Shown here: one piece after another, positions 20,860 through 29,340 of the stretch
Layout of the letters: the number at the start of each line of letters is the position of its first letter
Numbering within the stretch: position 1 is the first letter of the stretch
Source of the DNA: Lachnospiraceae bacterium
GTDB taxonomy: Bacteria > Bacillota > Clostridia > Lachnospirales > Lachnospiraceae
Length of the DNA: 34,690 nucleotides
Direction of reading: 5' to 3'
Assembly (NCBI GenBank): GCA_017439665.1
Contig: JAFSIS010000045.1
Span: 1 to 34,690, forward strand
Notes under the pieces: generated by a model
The model's input: only the letters and a program-made list of their open reading frames with translations
What the model was told of the DNA's origin: nothing
The model's database searches: none
Program-made: the position numbers and the translations under genes

Positions 20860-21515
20860 TACATATACTGATAGTGGATGATGAAAAAGCAATTTGTGAT
20901 CTGATCGACCTCAACCTGTCGTCAGCAGGCTACCATTGTGTAGCTGTTCAGAACGGATTGGAGGCCATTGAACGGATTGAAAAGGAAAAATTCGACCTGA
21001 TCCTTCTGGATATCATGCTTCCGGGAGCAGATGGTTACGATATTATGGAATATATACGTCCTTTGGGAATTCCCGTTATTTTTATTACGGCAAAGCATGA
21101 GGTAAAGGACCGGGTAAAAGGCCTGAAGCTGGGGGCGGATGATTATCTGGTAAAGCCCTTTGAGGTTCTGGAGCTGGTAGCCAGGGTGGAAGCGGTTCTG
21201 CGCCGTTACCACAAGGCGGAAAGGCTCCTTGTAGCAGGAGATGTGGCAGTGGATGTGGAAGCCCGCAGGGTGACCAGGGGAGGACGGCCGATAGAGCTGA
21301 CCACCAAGGAGTTTGGCCTTCTGGTTTTATTTGTAAAAAATAAAAACATTGCTCTTTTCCGGGAGAACCTTTATGAAAAGGTTTGGGAAGAGGAATATTA
21401 CGGCGACAGCAGAACCCTGGATCTGCATGTACAGCGCCTGAGAAAAAAACTGGGATGGGAAGAGAGCTTGGTAGCAGTATATAAGATAGGATACCGTTTA
21501 GAGGTCATAGAATAA
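20856..21515 (+). CDS. OmpR-family response regulator
   Basis: ATG 20856 overlaps the preceding stop as ATGA; 219 residues. The receiver domain (1-115) has the acidic pair in ILIVDDEKAI, phosphoacceptor D52 in LILLDIMLPG, T in FITAKH, and the lysine of YLVKPF. The C-terminal winged helix (about 125-219) contains VEARRVTRGGRPIELTTKEFGLL and DSRTLDLHVQRLRKKLG, typical of OmpR/PhoB DNA binding. Partner kinase is the next gene. Six 11-bp direct repeats at 23777-23842, the spacing used by PhoB-type regulators, are a plausible target. Confidence 0.93.
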   Translation: MIHILIVDDEKAICDLIDLNLSSAGYHCVAVQNGLEAIERIEKEKFDLILLDIMLPGADGYDIMEYIRPLGIPVIFITAKHEVKDRVKGLKLGADDYLVKPFEVLELVARVEAVLRRYHKAERLLVAGDVAVDVEARRVTRGGRPIELTTKEFGLLVLFVKNKNIALFRENLYEKVWEEEYYGDSRTLDLHVQRLRKKLGWEESLVAVYKIGYRLEVIE

Positions 21516-21516
21516 C

Positions 21517-22935
21517 ATGAAATTTTCGTTTAAATTATTGCTTTGCACCATCGTGATGATGGCAGCGGCCCTGGGTTTTTCCGGCTTCTATTTTGTCAAT
21601 TATGTCTTCGAAACCTCTCTCACCAGCAAGGTGGGACAGGCCATGGACGAAAGCAGCATCTTGAGCTTTGCTTTTGAAACAGCAGCCCTGAATGTTCCCA
21701 CGAAATATAATGTCTTATCCAACAGTATCGTTGAGGAGGTTGCCCTGGGCCTGGAAACCGGAGGACAGGGCACCAGCCGTCTGATCCGGATCTCTGATGA
21801 GGAAAAAACGGTTCTCTATGCCGGTGACGGCTTTGATACCGACAGCGGTCTGCTGGAGGAGACGAGTGAGAATACGAAGACCTGGAGGATCATCAGGCTG
21901 AATGGGCATTATTATGTGCATACAGCAGTGACGGTAGACGCTCTGGACCGGGTGCTGTATCTGGAAACCCTGCAGGATATTTCTGAGGTGTTCAGTGAGC
22001 GTGCTCTGGGCTTTTCGGTCTATCGCAGAGTGACCATGGTGGTATTGATCATCGGAACCCTGATCATGTATCTGATCTCCTCTCTTTTGACCAAGCCTAT
22101 CCGGATCCTTACTGCGGCCACCAGGAAGATGGCGGAGGGAGATTATGCTTACCGGGCAGAGCTGGTGAGCCGGGATGAGTTGGGACAGCTTACCGAGGAT
22201 TTTAACGATATGGCTGGAGCACTGGAAAAAAATATTGAACAGCTGGAGGAAGAAATTCAGGATAGGGAGGACTTTGTAGCAGCCTTTGCCCATGAACTGA
22301 AAACGCCTTTGACGGCCATTATCGGCTATGCAGATATGCTCCGTTCACGAAAGCTGGATGAAGAAAAAAGCTTTCTTTCGGCCAACTATATTTATACCGA
22401 AGGAAAGCGGCTGGAAACCATGTCCTTCCGGCTTTTGGATATTATGGTAACGAAACGCAGCAATGTGGAATTTCAGAAGATCACAGCAGCTTCTTTTTTT
22501 GACTATCTGACGAAAATGTATGGAAGCGGTGCTGAGATGGAATTTGTCTATGAGTACGAGGATGCCCGCCTGCTGGCAGAGGGGGATCTGATCAAAACCG
22601 TACTGGTGAACCTCATTGACAATGCCTGTAAGGCATCGGAGCCGGGAAGCCGGATAGAAATACGGGGAAAAAAGCAGGAAGAATATTATCGTTTTTCCGT
22701 TATTGATCAAGGGGTGGGAATCCCACAGGAAGAACAGCGTAAGATCACGAAGGCCTTTTATATGGTGGATAAATCCCGTGCCAGAAGCAAGAACGGAGCA
22801 GGGCTTGGCCTGTCTCTTTGTGCAGAGATCCTGAAGCTTCATGGCAGTGCGCTGGATATTGACAGTGTACCGGGGGAAGGAAGCTGTATCAGTTTTCTCC
22901 TTCCTGTAAATAAGGAGGAAGAGCATGAAGGATAA
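21517..22935 (+). CDS. Sensor histidine kinase (HAMP, HisKA, HATPase_c)
   Basis: The 472-residue membrane kinase starts 1 nt after the response regulator. Two membrane helices (about 5-28 and 170-192) enclose an extracytoplasmic sensor of about 140 residues without a recognised fold. A HAMP region follows (TKPIRILTAATRKMAEGDY...). H259 in FAHELKTPLTAIIGY is the phosphorylated histidine. The ATPase part shows the N box LIDNACKAS, G1 VIDQGVGIP, and G2 GAGLGLSLC. It is the cognate kinase of the preceding regulator. Its 3' end overlaps the next gene by 11 nt, implying translational coupling. Confidence 0.93.
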   Translation: MKFSFKLLLCTIVMMAAALGFSGFYFVNYVFETSLTSKVGQAMDESSILSFAFETAALNVPTKYNVLSNSIVEEVALGLETGGQGTSRLIRISDEEKTVLYAGDGFDTDSGLLEETSENTKTWRIIRLNGHYYVHTAVTVDALDRVLYLETLQDISEVFSERALGFSVYRRVTMVVLIIGTLIMYLISSLLTKPIRILTAATRKMAEGDYAYRAELVSRDELGQLTEDFNDMAGALEKNIEQLEEEIQDREDFVAAFAHELKTPLTAIIGYADMLRSRKLDEEKSFLSANYIYTEGKRLETMSFRLLDIMVTKRSNVEFQKITAASFFDYLTKMYGSGAEMEFVYEYEDARLLAEGDLIKTVLVNLIDNACKASEPGSRIEIRGKKQEEYYRFSVIDQGVGIPQEEQRKITKAFYMVDKSRARSKNGAGLGLSLCAEILKLHGSALDIDSVPGEGSCISFLLPVNKEEEHEG

Positions 22936-23779
22936 GCTGCAGAATATACTGAAAAAGTGCAAAACTCCGGAGAATACCAAAGTTCTTTTTCCTCTGTTAG
23001 CCCTGCTGGTGATCCTGGCTTCTGTCTGGGGGCCACAGCTTCTGGGAGAATTTAGGGATAAGGACGTATTGGATAAGATCCATGTCCAGGAAGTAGAGGA
23101 TGGGGGAGAAGGCTACCGATATCGGCTGAATGCCAATGAAAAGGTCTATATTCTTTCCCGTTGTCTGAGCCGTCAGACGCTTGAGGGAAATGAACAGAGT
23201 ACAGGAGCCGGGGAGCTGGATTATCAGGAGCTGGAGGGAACCTATGCCTTTGTGGTAAACCGCAAGGGGCCCTCGGGAAAGGAGATCACCGACGAGCAGA
23301 TCTATGAAACCTGCAACCGGGAGATCGATGCCTTAAAGGAGCTGGGAATCCTGCCTGAACAGGTGCGCCGGGTGGAAAAGTCCTCCTATGATGTGGTCCT
23401 TTACTCCGCCATTGATGTACTGGAGCCACGCAACAACGTAGCCGTTTGGAAGGTGAGCCTGTCCAGCAGCCAGACCAATGCCAATAAAGAAAACCGATTG
23501 ATCGATGCCTATATCGATGCGGATACGGGAAAGATCTACGAATTTTATGCACGGACACCTCTTTCCTGGGAAGAGATTCAGGCGGAAGAGATCATGGAGA
23601 AATGGAGGACCTATCTGGGATTAAATGGGATGGAGGAATATGCCACAGACAACCCTCTTTTAGAGACCACTCCCTATTTTAAAAAATATGTATTTCCCGG
23701 AATGGGAGATGATCGTACGGTGGTGACCGTAGGTTTTTATGATGGGATCAATGAGCTTTTTTTGAAAATATCCCGATGA
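22925..23779 (+). CDS. Membrane-anchored protein of unknown function with a PepSY-like end
   Basis: The 284-residue product starts at ATG 22925, inside the end of the kinase gene. One N-terminal membrane helix (about 20-38, LFPLLALLVILASVWG) suggests a large extracytoplasmic part. The C-terminal half includes AVWKVSLSSS...LIDAYIDADTGKIYEFYAR, which resembles PepSY/YpmB-like strands (D.DTGKI). I do not recognise a named family. Coupled translation with the kinase suggests an accessory or inhibitory role in sensing, as YycH/YycI do for WalK, but the proteins are not obviously homologous. Its stop codon is part of the first 11-bp repeat that follows. Confidence 0.6.
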   Translation: MKDKLQNILKKCKTPENTKVLFPLLALLVILASVWGPQLLGEFRDKDVLDKIHVQEVEDGGEGYRYRLNANEKVYILSRCLSRQTLEGNEQSTGAGELDYQELEGTYAFVVNRKGPSGKEITDEQIYETCNREIDALKELGILPEQVRRVEKSSYDVVLYSAIDVLEPRNNVAVWKVSLSSSQTNANKENRLIDAYIDADTGKIYEFYARTPLSWEEIQAEEIMEKWRTYLGLNGMEEYATDNPLLETTPYFKKYVFPGMGDDRTVVTVGFYDGINELFLKISR

Positions 23780-23842
23780 TGCAAATTTGATGCAAATTTG
23801 ATGCAAACATGATGCCAAAATGATGTGAATTTGATGCAGCTC
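23777..23842 (+). repeat. Six 11-bp direct repeats, probable response-regulator operator
   Basis: Units start at 23777, 23788, 23799, 23810, 23821 and 23832. All begin TGATG; four read TGATGCA, and five have an A/T-rich 4-bp end (AATT, AATT, AACA, AAAA, AATT). A 7-bp core plus 4-bp A/T spacer at one helical turn is the Pho-box geometry recognised by PhoB/OmpR-type regulators. A -10 follows immediately, with no good -35, as in activated Pho promoters. Confidence 0.7.
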
Positions 23843-23845
23843 ATG

Positions 23846-23851
23846 TGTAAT
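23846..23851 (+). promoter_or_regulatory. -10 element for the amidase-deacetylase gene
   Basis: TGTAAT lies 3 bp after the last direct repeat. Start of transcription would be near 23858, upstream of ATG 23885 and excluding the in-frame codons inside the repeats. Confidence 0.4.
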
Positions 23852-23884
23852 CTGAAACTGACAAAGGTCAGAAGAAGATCACGC

Positions 23885-25426
23885 ATGAGCATTTTTATTT
23901 TAGAAAGAGGGGCATCAGATTATATGTACGACAGCGCACAGCATTCATCAAATTGGAAGAAGAGAAGAAAAAGACGACAGGAGAAATTATGGGAAGACAG
24001 GGTTCCCATCTGGCACTATGTGCTAAACGCACTACTGATCCTTTTACTGATGGGAATGGTACTGACTGCCCTGTTGGAATACATAGATTATGTGGGGAGC
24101 CTGGAGCAGCTGGAAGCAAAAGCCGGACAGCTGGCTTTTTTTGAAACGGCACCGGAAATAGCAGCTTCTGCGGCGATGGCTCCGGCAGTAACAGTGGCAG
24201 CCGCTTCAGGAAGTGACAAGGAAGCAAAAACAGATATTGCAGAAGCTTTTGCTGTCATGGAGAATTCAGCCTATACTGCCCTGGGAGAAATCCCCCTGAT
24301 CGTGATTGATGCAGGCCATGGGGGAGAGGATTCCGGCTGTCTCTGGAATGGGGTGATGGAAAAGGAGGTCAATCTGGCTATTGCAAAGCTGGTAAAGGAG
24401 AAGTTGACCGGCCTGGGCTACCGGGTAGTCATGACCCGGGAGGATGATTCCTATGTAACCCTGGCAGACAGGGTAAGAATTGCCAATGAAAGCGGGGCAG
24501 ATCTTTATATCAGTATTCATCAGAATGCCTATGAGGATGTGAGGGCTGAGGGAATTGAGGTGTGGTACAATGAGGACAAGAGTGAAGGGGATGATAAACG
24601 CCTGGCTCTTTTACTGGGGCAGCAGACGGTGAAGGCTACAGGAGCGAAGGAGAGGGAATTTCAGAGTGATTCCCGGATGTACGGGGTGATTAATACGACT
24701 ATGCCGGCCTGTCTGATCGAAACCGGGTTTTTATCCAACAAGGCAGAGCGGGAAAAGCTGGTTACGGCCCAGTATCAGGAACAGATCGCCCAGGGGATCA
24801 CTCAGGGAGTCAGCTATTATTTTGAACCCAAGACTATGTATCTGACCTTTGATGACGGACCTTTTCGGGAAAATACCCTTCAGGTGCTCTCGGTGCTGCG
24901 GGAGAGGAACATTAAGGGCACCTTTTTTCTGGTAGGAGAGTATGTGGAAAAAAATCCGGATATCGCCAGACAGATCGTAGAGGAAGGGCATACCATAGGA
25001 ATCCACTGCTATCGGCATGATTATCATGAATTGTACGCCGGTGTGGACAGCTATCTGGCGGACTTTGAAAAGGCCCGCCAGATTATTTTTGAGGTAACAG
25101 GAGTGGAAACCAGAATGTTTCGGTTTCCGGGAGGAAGCATAAATGATTTTAACCGGGAAACCAGAGACCAGATTATTCAGGACATGACGGAGAGGGGGTA
25201 CATCTATTACGACTGGAATGCCAGTCTGGAGGATGCGGTAAATAATCCGAAGCCGGAGCAGCTGATTGCCAATGCACTGGATACGGCTATGGGCAGAAAA
25301 AAGGTGATCCTGCTGGCCCATGATGTGGTGAAAACTACGGGAAACTGTCTGGATGAGCTTCTGGACTACTTTCCGGAATACCGGATGCTTCCCCTGACAG
25401 AGGAAGTGGAGCCGATACAGTTTTAG
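23885..25426 (+). CDS. Membrane-anchored fusion of N-acetylmuramoyl-L-alanine amidase and polysaccharide deacetylase
   Basis: ATG 23885 is chosen because the predicted transcript begins near 23858; ATG 23924 (MYDSAQ) behind GAGGGG is an alternative. It gives 513 residues. One membrane helix (about 44-63) follows a basic stretch (KKRRKRR). The Amidase_3 domain, about 136-315, has zinc ligands H145 (DAGHGG), E159 (MEKEVN) and H212 (SIHQN), and the catalytic glutamate in CLIETGFLSN. The NodB deacetylase domain, about 318-510, has TFDDGP, the metal motif IHCYRHDYHE, RFPGGS, DWNASLEDA and LLAHDV. The first cleaves peptide from muramic acid; the second removes N-acetyl groups from glycan. It is probably a cell-wall remodelling enzyme under the adjacent two-component system. 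Confidence 0.88.
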   Translation: MSIFILERGASDYMYDSAQHSSNWKKRRKRRQEKLWEDRVPIWHYVLNALLILLLMGMVLTALLEYIDYVGSLEQLEAKAGQLAFFETAPEIAASAAMAPAVTVAAASGSDKEAKTDIAEAFAVMENSAYTALGEIPLIVIDAGHGGEDSGCLWNGVMEKEVNLAIAKLVKEKLTGLGYRVVMTREDDSYVTLADRVRIANESGADLYISIHQNAYEDVRAEGIEVWYNEDKSEGDDKRLALLLGQQTVKATGAKEREFQSDSRMYGVINTTMPACLIETGFLSNKAEREKLVTAQYQEQIAQGITQGVSYYFEPKTMYLTFDDGPFRENTLQVLSVLRERNIKGTFFLVGEYVEKNPDIARQIVEEGHTIGIHCYRHDYHELYAGVDSYLADFEKARQIIFEVTGVETRMFRFPGGSINDFNRETRDQIIQDMTERGYIYYDWNASLEDAVNNPKPEQLIANALDTAMGRKKVILLAHDVVKTTGNCLDELLDYFPEYRMLPLTEEVEPIQF

Positions 25427-25550
25427 GCTGTTTCTATTGGATGAATCAATAAAGCGAGGAAATCCGCAGGATTTTCGAGCCTGTCCTGAATGGTCACGTT
25501 CTTTTATCGTATGCATGTTTCTTCTACAATTGGATATACTGTAGGTATCC

Positions 25551-25580
25551 GGGAGTCAGGCACCACTAAACCTGACTCCC
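25551..25580 (+). other. Perfect 10-bp hairpin before the DMT transporter gene
   Basis: GGGAGTCAGG (25551-25560) and CCTGACTCCC (25571-25580) pair around CACCACTAAA. The flank is TGGGAG, so it is not a typical terminator, although it lies between the amidase-deacetylase and the next gene. TATACT at 25535-25540 could be a -10 that places the hairpin at the very 5' end of the transporter mRNA. Confidence 0.5.
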
Positions 25581-25611
25581 TGGGAGAAAATCAATTGTGG
25601 AGGAAAGAAGA

Positions 25612-26046
25612 ATGCTGGGTTTCTGGATTGGAATCTTATCGGGCTTGTGTATGAGTGTGCAGGGAGTCTTTAATACTCAGGTCACCAAAAGCTCCGGGAT
25701 CTGGGTGGCCAATATTTTCGTGCAGGCCACGGCACTTCTGGTCTGCATAGCAGCCTGGCTGATCACGGATAGAAGCTCACTTACCGCGGTGTTTAAGGTG
25801 GAGCCAAAATACATGCTTCTGGGAGGAGCCATCGGAGCCGTAATCACCTATACAGTGATCAAAAGTATGGAGCTTCTGGGACCGGCAAAGGCGGTTATGG
25901 TTATCGTAGTAGCCCAGCTTCTGGTGGCCTGGCTGATTGAGCTTTTCGGCCTTTTTGGTGTGGAAAAGCAGGAATTCCAGATTACCAGGCTGATCGGAAT
26001 GGCCCTTGCCATCGGTGGCATCATCCTGTTTAAGTGGAACTCTTAA
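25612..26046 (+). CDS. Small DMT-superfamily (YdcZ/DUF606-like) membrane transporter
   Basis: ATG 25612 follows GGAGGAAAG at good spacing; the GTG five codons earlier is within that site. The product is 144 residues with five hydrophobic segments. It fits the YdcZ/DUF606 group: GFWIGILSGLCMSVQGVFNTQVTK at the start, a central LLGGAIGAVITYTVIKSMELLGPAKAVM, and the end RLIGMALAIGGIILFKW. These proteins form half-size drug/metabolite-type carriers, often as pairs. Substrate unknown. The gene stands alone between the envelope operon and the competence cluster. Confidence 0.82.
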   Translation: MLGFWIGILSGLCMSVQGVFNTQVTKSSGIWVANIFVQATALLVCIAAWLITDRSSLTAVFKVEPKYMLLGGAIGAVITYTVIKSMELLGPAKAVMVIVVAQLLVAWLIELFGLFGVEKQEFQITRLIGMALAIGGIILFKWNS

Positions 26047-26182
26047 CCGTTCAGAATGGTTATCGTAAATAGGTACTTGTAAAGGACAGGAATTTGACAT
26101 AAAATAAAGAAACAGCGGCATACGGGGAGCTTTCCTAAAGAGGAACTGCAGGAGCGGTTATCCCTTCGGAAAGGATATGCTG

Positions 26183-27052
26183 ATGAAAAAAAGAATAAAA
26201 TTTTACGGGGGAATGGGCCTGATCTGCCTGTTCCTTTTCGGCTGTGCCTTTACAGGCTGCGGGAAAAAACAGATCCTTGTGGATGCGGATGGTGCGATAA
26301 CAGAAGATTTGGAAGCAGAAACAGAAGAGGTCGGAGCAGGAGAAGAACGTATTGCTGGCTGGTCAGCAGGAGAGGAGCTTACTGACTCTGCTGATATGTC
26401 CACAGAAGGAAGAGGAAAGAATGCTGTTTCCGGGGAAAATGTCCTGACCGGGCAGTCGGAAACGGTTAGCATAGAAGATGGTGTCCCGACGGTTGCAGAC
26501 AGCATAGAAGATGCTTCTTTGGATAAGGAGGCGGAAGGACTCTGGGTACATATCTGTGGTGAAGTGATTTTGCCGGGAGTCTATGAGCTTCCCTCGGGGA
26601 GCCGGATCTATGATGCTATTCAGGCGGCCGGCGGGATAAGTGAAAAGGGAGATGGAGACTATCTGAATCAGGCCAGTCTTCTGTCTGACGGTATGAAGAT
26701 CACCGTTCCTTCTTTTACAGAAGTGAAGGAATGGGAAGCCAGGGGAGAGAGCGGTATTCAGACGGGAGCCTCGGATGAGGCTGCAGGAACCAGCCAGTCT
26801 GTCCCGGGTGGAGCCGATGAAGCAGCAGAAGGTGGTTCGGGAGCCACACAGGCTGACGAGCGGATCGACATCAATACTGCCGATGAGGCGGCTCTTTGTA
26901 CTCTGCCGGGTATCGGTTCTTCCAGGGCAAAAAGCATTATTGCCTACCGGGAGGAAAAGGGACCTTTTTCGCGGATAGAGGATATTATGAATGTCAGCGG
27001 AATCAAGGAAGCGGCCTTTGCCAAAATTAAGGAATATATCAGGGTATCGTAG
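26183..27052 (+). CDS. comEA: ComEA-type DNA-uptake lipoprotein
   Basis: ATG 26183 is preferred over ATG 26177 because AAGGA then has a proper 7-nt spacing. The 289-residue product begins with a lipoprotein signal, LICLFLFGCAFTGC, lipobox cysteine near residue 24. A Glu/Ser-rich linker follows. An SLBB domain (about 118-175: GLWVHICGEVILPGVYELPSGSRIYDAI, AGGISEKGDGDYLNQA) and a second linker lead to the C-terminal helix-hairpin-helix pair (IDINTADEAALCTLPGIGSSRAKSI, FSRIEDIMNVSGIKEAAFAKIK). ComEA binds incoming double-stranded DNA at the membrane and hands it to ComEC. Here comEC is four genes downstream. Gram-positive ComEA usually has a transmembrane anchor, so the lipid anchor is slightly unusual. 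Confidence 0.9.
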   Translation: MKKRIKFYGGMGLICLFLFGCAFTGCGKKQILVDADGAITEDLEAETEEVGAGEERIAGWSAGEELTDSADMSTEGRGKNAVSGENVLTGQSETVSIEDGVPTVADSIEDASLDKEAEGLWVHICGEVILPGVYELPSGSRIYDAIQAAGGISEKGDGDYLNQASLLSDGMKITVPSFTEVKEWEARGESGIQTGASDEAAGTSQSVPGGADEAAEGGSGATQADERIDINTADEAALCTLPGIGSSRAKSIIAYREEKGPFSRIEDIMNVSGIKEAAFAKIKEYIRVS

Positions 27053-27091
27053 AGTGGTACCGGGATTTGGGAAGTTAAAGGTGAGGAGATT

Positions 27092-27778
27092 ATGGGAAAA
27101 CGAGTTTTAGTGGTGGATGATGAAAAATTGATCGTAAAAGGAATCCGTTTCAGCCTGGAGCAGGAGGGAATGGAAGTAACTACGGCCTTTGACGGTGAGG
27201 AAGCTCTGGAAATGGTAAAAAAGCAGGAGTTTGATATTATTTTACTGGATATCATGCTGCCCAAACTTACAGGGCTGGAGGTCTGCCAGCAGATTCGGGA
27301 ATTTTCCAACGTACCCATAATCATGCTTACTGCCAAGGGGGAGGATATGGATAAGATCATGGGCCTGGAATACGGAGCCGATGATTACATCACCAAGCCC
27401 TTTAATATTTTAGAGGTAAAGGCCAGGATCAAGGCCATTATGCGCCGTACCGGCAGCAGAAAGAAGCAGGAAGAGGAAAAGATCATTGAAGCAGGACAGC
27501 TGAAGCTGGATATCGACGGCCGGAGGTTATATATTGCCGGAAGAGAAGTAAACCTTACTTCAAAGGAATTTGATGTGCTGGAGCTTCTTGTGGTAAATGC
27601 CAACCATGTTTACAGCAGAGAGAAGCTGTTAAAGCTGGTCTGGGGTGCAGAATATCCGGGGGATGTCAGGACTGTGGATGTCCATATCCGCAGACTCAGG
27701 GAAAAAATTGAGACCAATCCCAGCGAGCCCGAATTTGTTCATACCAAATGGGGTGTAGGCTATTATTTTAAGGGATAA
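27092..27778 (+). CDS. OmpR/WalR-like response regulator
   Basis: The 228-residue product starts at ATG 27092 after GGTGAGGAG. The receiver has the acidic pair in VLVVDDEKLI, phosphoacceptor D53 (IILLDIMLPK), T in IMLTAKGE, and K in YITKPFNILE. The winged-helix domain has DIDGRRLYIAGREVNLTSKEFDVLELL and VRTVDVHIRRLREKIE, ending TKWGVGYYF, close to the WalR/PhoP group. It lies between comEA and its partner kinase. Whether it controls the competence genes or envelope functions cannot be read. Confidence 0.93.
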   Translation: MGKRVLVVDDEKLIVKGIRFSLEQEGMEVTTAFDGEEALEMVKKQEFDIILLDIMLPKLTGLEVCQQIREFSNVPIIMLTAKGEDMDKIMGLEYGADDYITKPFNILEVKARIKAIMRRTGSRKKQEEEKIIEAGQLKLDIDGRRLYIAGREVNLTSKEFDVLELLVVNANHVYSREKLLKLVWGAEYPGDVRTVDVHIRRLREKIETNPSEPEFVHTKWGVGYYFKG

Positions 27779-27842
27779 TCGGAGCGTGGACAGACTTTGT
27801 GGGCAGAGCTGCAAAGAACTGTTTTGGCATAAAAGGTGAGGT

Positions 27843-29306
27843 ATGTGGAAAGGAATTAGAGACAGGATTGCCAGATCGAGCTTGCTCAGAAGCCTCAGAG
27901 TGAGAATTTTTCTGCTTCTGGTCATTATGGGGATGATACCCGGAATTGTGATGAGGGTGGTTCTTTTACATAATTATGAGGAACGGGCTGTCAATGTAAA
28001 GATCTCCGAGGTCTCCAATCAGTTTAAAATTATTGCCAATCATTTGATCTATTATAATTATCTGCAGGATACTTCTTCGGATGTGATCAACGCGGAGCTG
28101 GATCAGATCGCCAATCTGTATGACGGACGGGTGCTGATCGTCAATAAAGGCTTCAAAGTCATTAAGGACACCTATGGTATCAGTGAGGGAAAAATCATCA
28201 TTTCCGAAGAAGTGATGCGTTGTTTTAAGGGAGAAAACACAACCCATTATGACGGTGAGGATGGCTTTATCGAGATGACCATACCTATTCAGCGGGTGAC
28301 AGGAGAAGAAAGCAGCATTGCCTCTGTTCCGGCAGAGGGAGTGCTGCTTTGCAGTATTTCCACGGATAACATCCAGCTGACCATCAATATTCTGGAAAAA
28401 AAGGCTTTTCTTCTGGAGGTGATGATGTACATTCTGATCCTGCTGATCAGCTTTGCCATATCCTATGTACTTCTGGTGCCTTTTCAGAAGGTAAGCCATG
28501 CCATCAGTGAGGTAAAGGAGGGATACACGGATGAAGCCCTCTCAGTACCTGATTATGAGGAAACGGAGCATATTGTGGATGCCTTCAATCAGGTGCTGAC
28601 CAGGATGAGAACCCTGGATCAGTCCCGACAGGAGTTCGTAAGCAATGTGTCCCATGAGCTAAGGACTCCTCTGGCTTCCATGAAGGTGCTGGCGGATTCC
28701 CTGCTTATGCAGGAGGATGCTTCGCCGGAGCTTTACCGGGAGTTTATGGGGGATATTGCAGAAGAGATCGAACGGGAAAACAAAATTATCACAGATCTGC
28801 TTTCCCTGGTAAAGCTGGATAAGACCAATGCCCAAATGAATATTACCATGGTGGATATCAATGAGCTTTTGGAATTATTGATGAAACGTTTGAAACCTAT
28901 CGCCAGAAAGGATAATATCGAGGTGGTTCTGGAGAGCAACCGTCCGGTAACGGCAGAGGTGGATGAGGTAAAGCTGACGCTGGCGCTTTCCAATCTGATC
29001 GAAAATGCCATTAAGTATAATCGGCAGAATGGCTGGGTGAGAGTTTCGCTGGATGCCGACCACCAGTTTTTTTCCGTAGCCATTGAGGATTCCGGTGTGG
29101 GGATTCCGGAATCAGAATATGAACAGATCTATGAGCGGTTTTACCGGGTGGACAAATCCCATTCCCGGGAGATCGGCGGAACAGGGTTGGGGCTTTCCAT
29201 TACCAGAAATGTCATTCTGATGCACAGGGGCTCTATCCAGGTTTCCAGTGTGGAGCAGGAGGGGACTACCTTCCTGGTTAAGATTCCTTTGACTTACAGC
29301 AAATAG
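27843..29306 (+). CDS. WalK/PhoR-like sensor histidine kinase
   Basis: The 487-residue membrane kinase starts at ATG 27843 behind AAAAGGTGAGG. Helices at about 21-43 and 191-213 enclose an extracytoplasmic dCACHE/PAS-like region (YDGRVLIVNKGFKVIKDTYGISEGK, a pattern like WalK). A HAMP-type linker follows. H271 is in VSNVSHELRTPLASMKVLADSL. The ATPase domain shows NLIENAIKYN, IEDSGVGIPE, FYRVDKSHSREIGGTGLGLSI and a final HRGSIQVSSVEQEGTTF. Classical WalK also has a cytoplasmic PAS domain, which this protein lacks. It forms a pair with the preceding regulator. Confidence 0.92.
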   Translation: MWKGIRDRIARSSLLRSLRVRIFLLLVIMGMIPGIVMRVVLLHNYEERAVNVKISEVSNQFKIIANHLIYYNYLQDTSSDVINAELDQIANLYDGRVLIVNKGFKVIKDTYGISEGKIIISEEVMRCFKGENTTHYDGEDGFIEMTIPIQRVTGEESSIASVPAEGVLLCSISTDNIQLTINILEKKAFLLEVMMYILILLISFAISYVLLVPFQKVSHAISEVKEGYTDEALSVPDYEETEHIVDAFNQVLTRMRTLDQSRQEFVSNVSHELRTPLASMKVLADSLLMQEDASPELYREFMGDIAEEIERENKIITDLLSLVKLDKTNAQMNITMVDINELLELLMKRLKPIARKDNIEVVLESNRPVTAEVDEVKLTLALSNLIENAIKYNRQNGWVRVSLDADHQFFSVAIEDSGVGIPESEYEQIYERFYRVDKSHSREIGGTGLGLSITRNVILMHRGSIQVSSVEQEGTTFLVKIPLTYSK

Positions 29307-29340
29307 GAGAGAAGCTTTTGGGAAAAGGAAAGGATAAACG

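Noticed and set aside
23777..23842. Direct repeats read as a CRISPR array
   Set aside because: The units are only 11 bp without unique spacers; the geometry fits a response-regulator operator.
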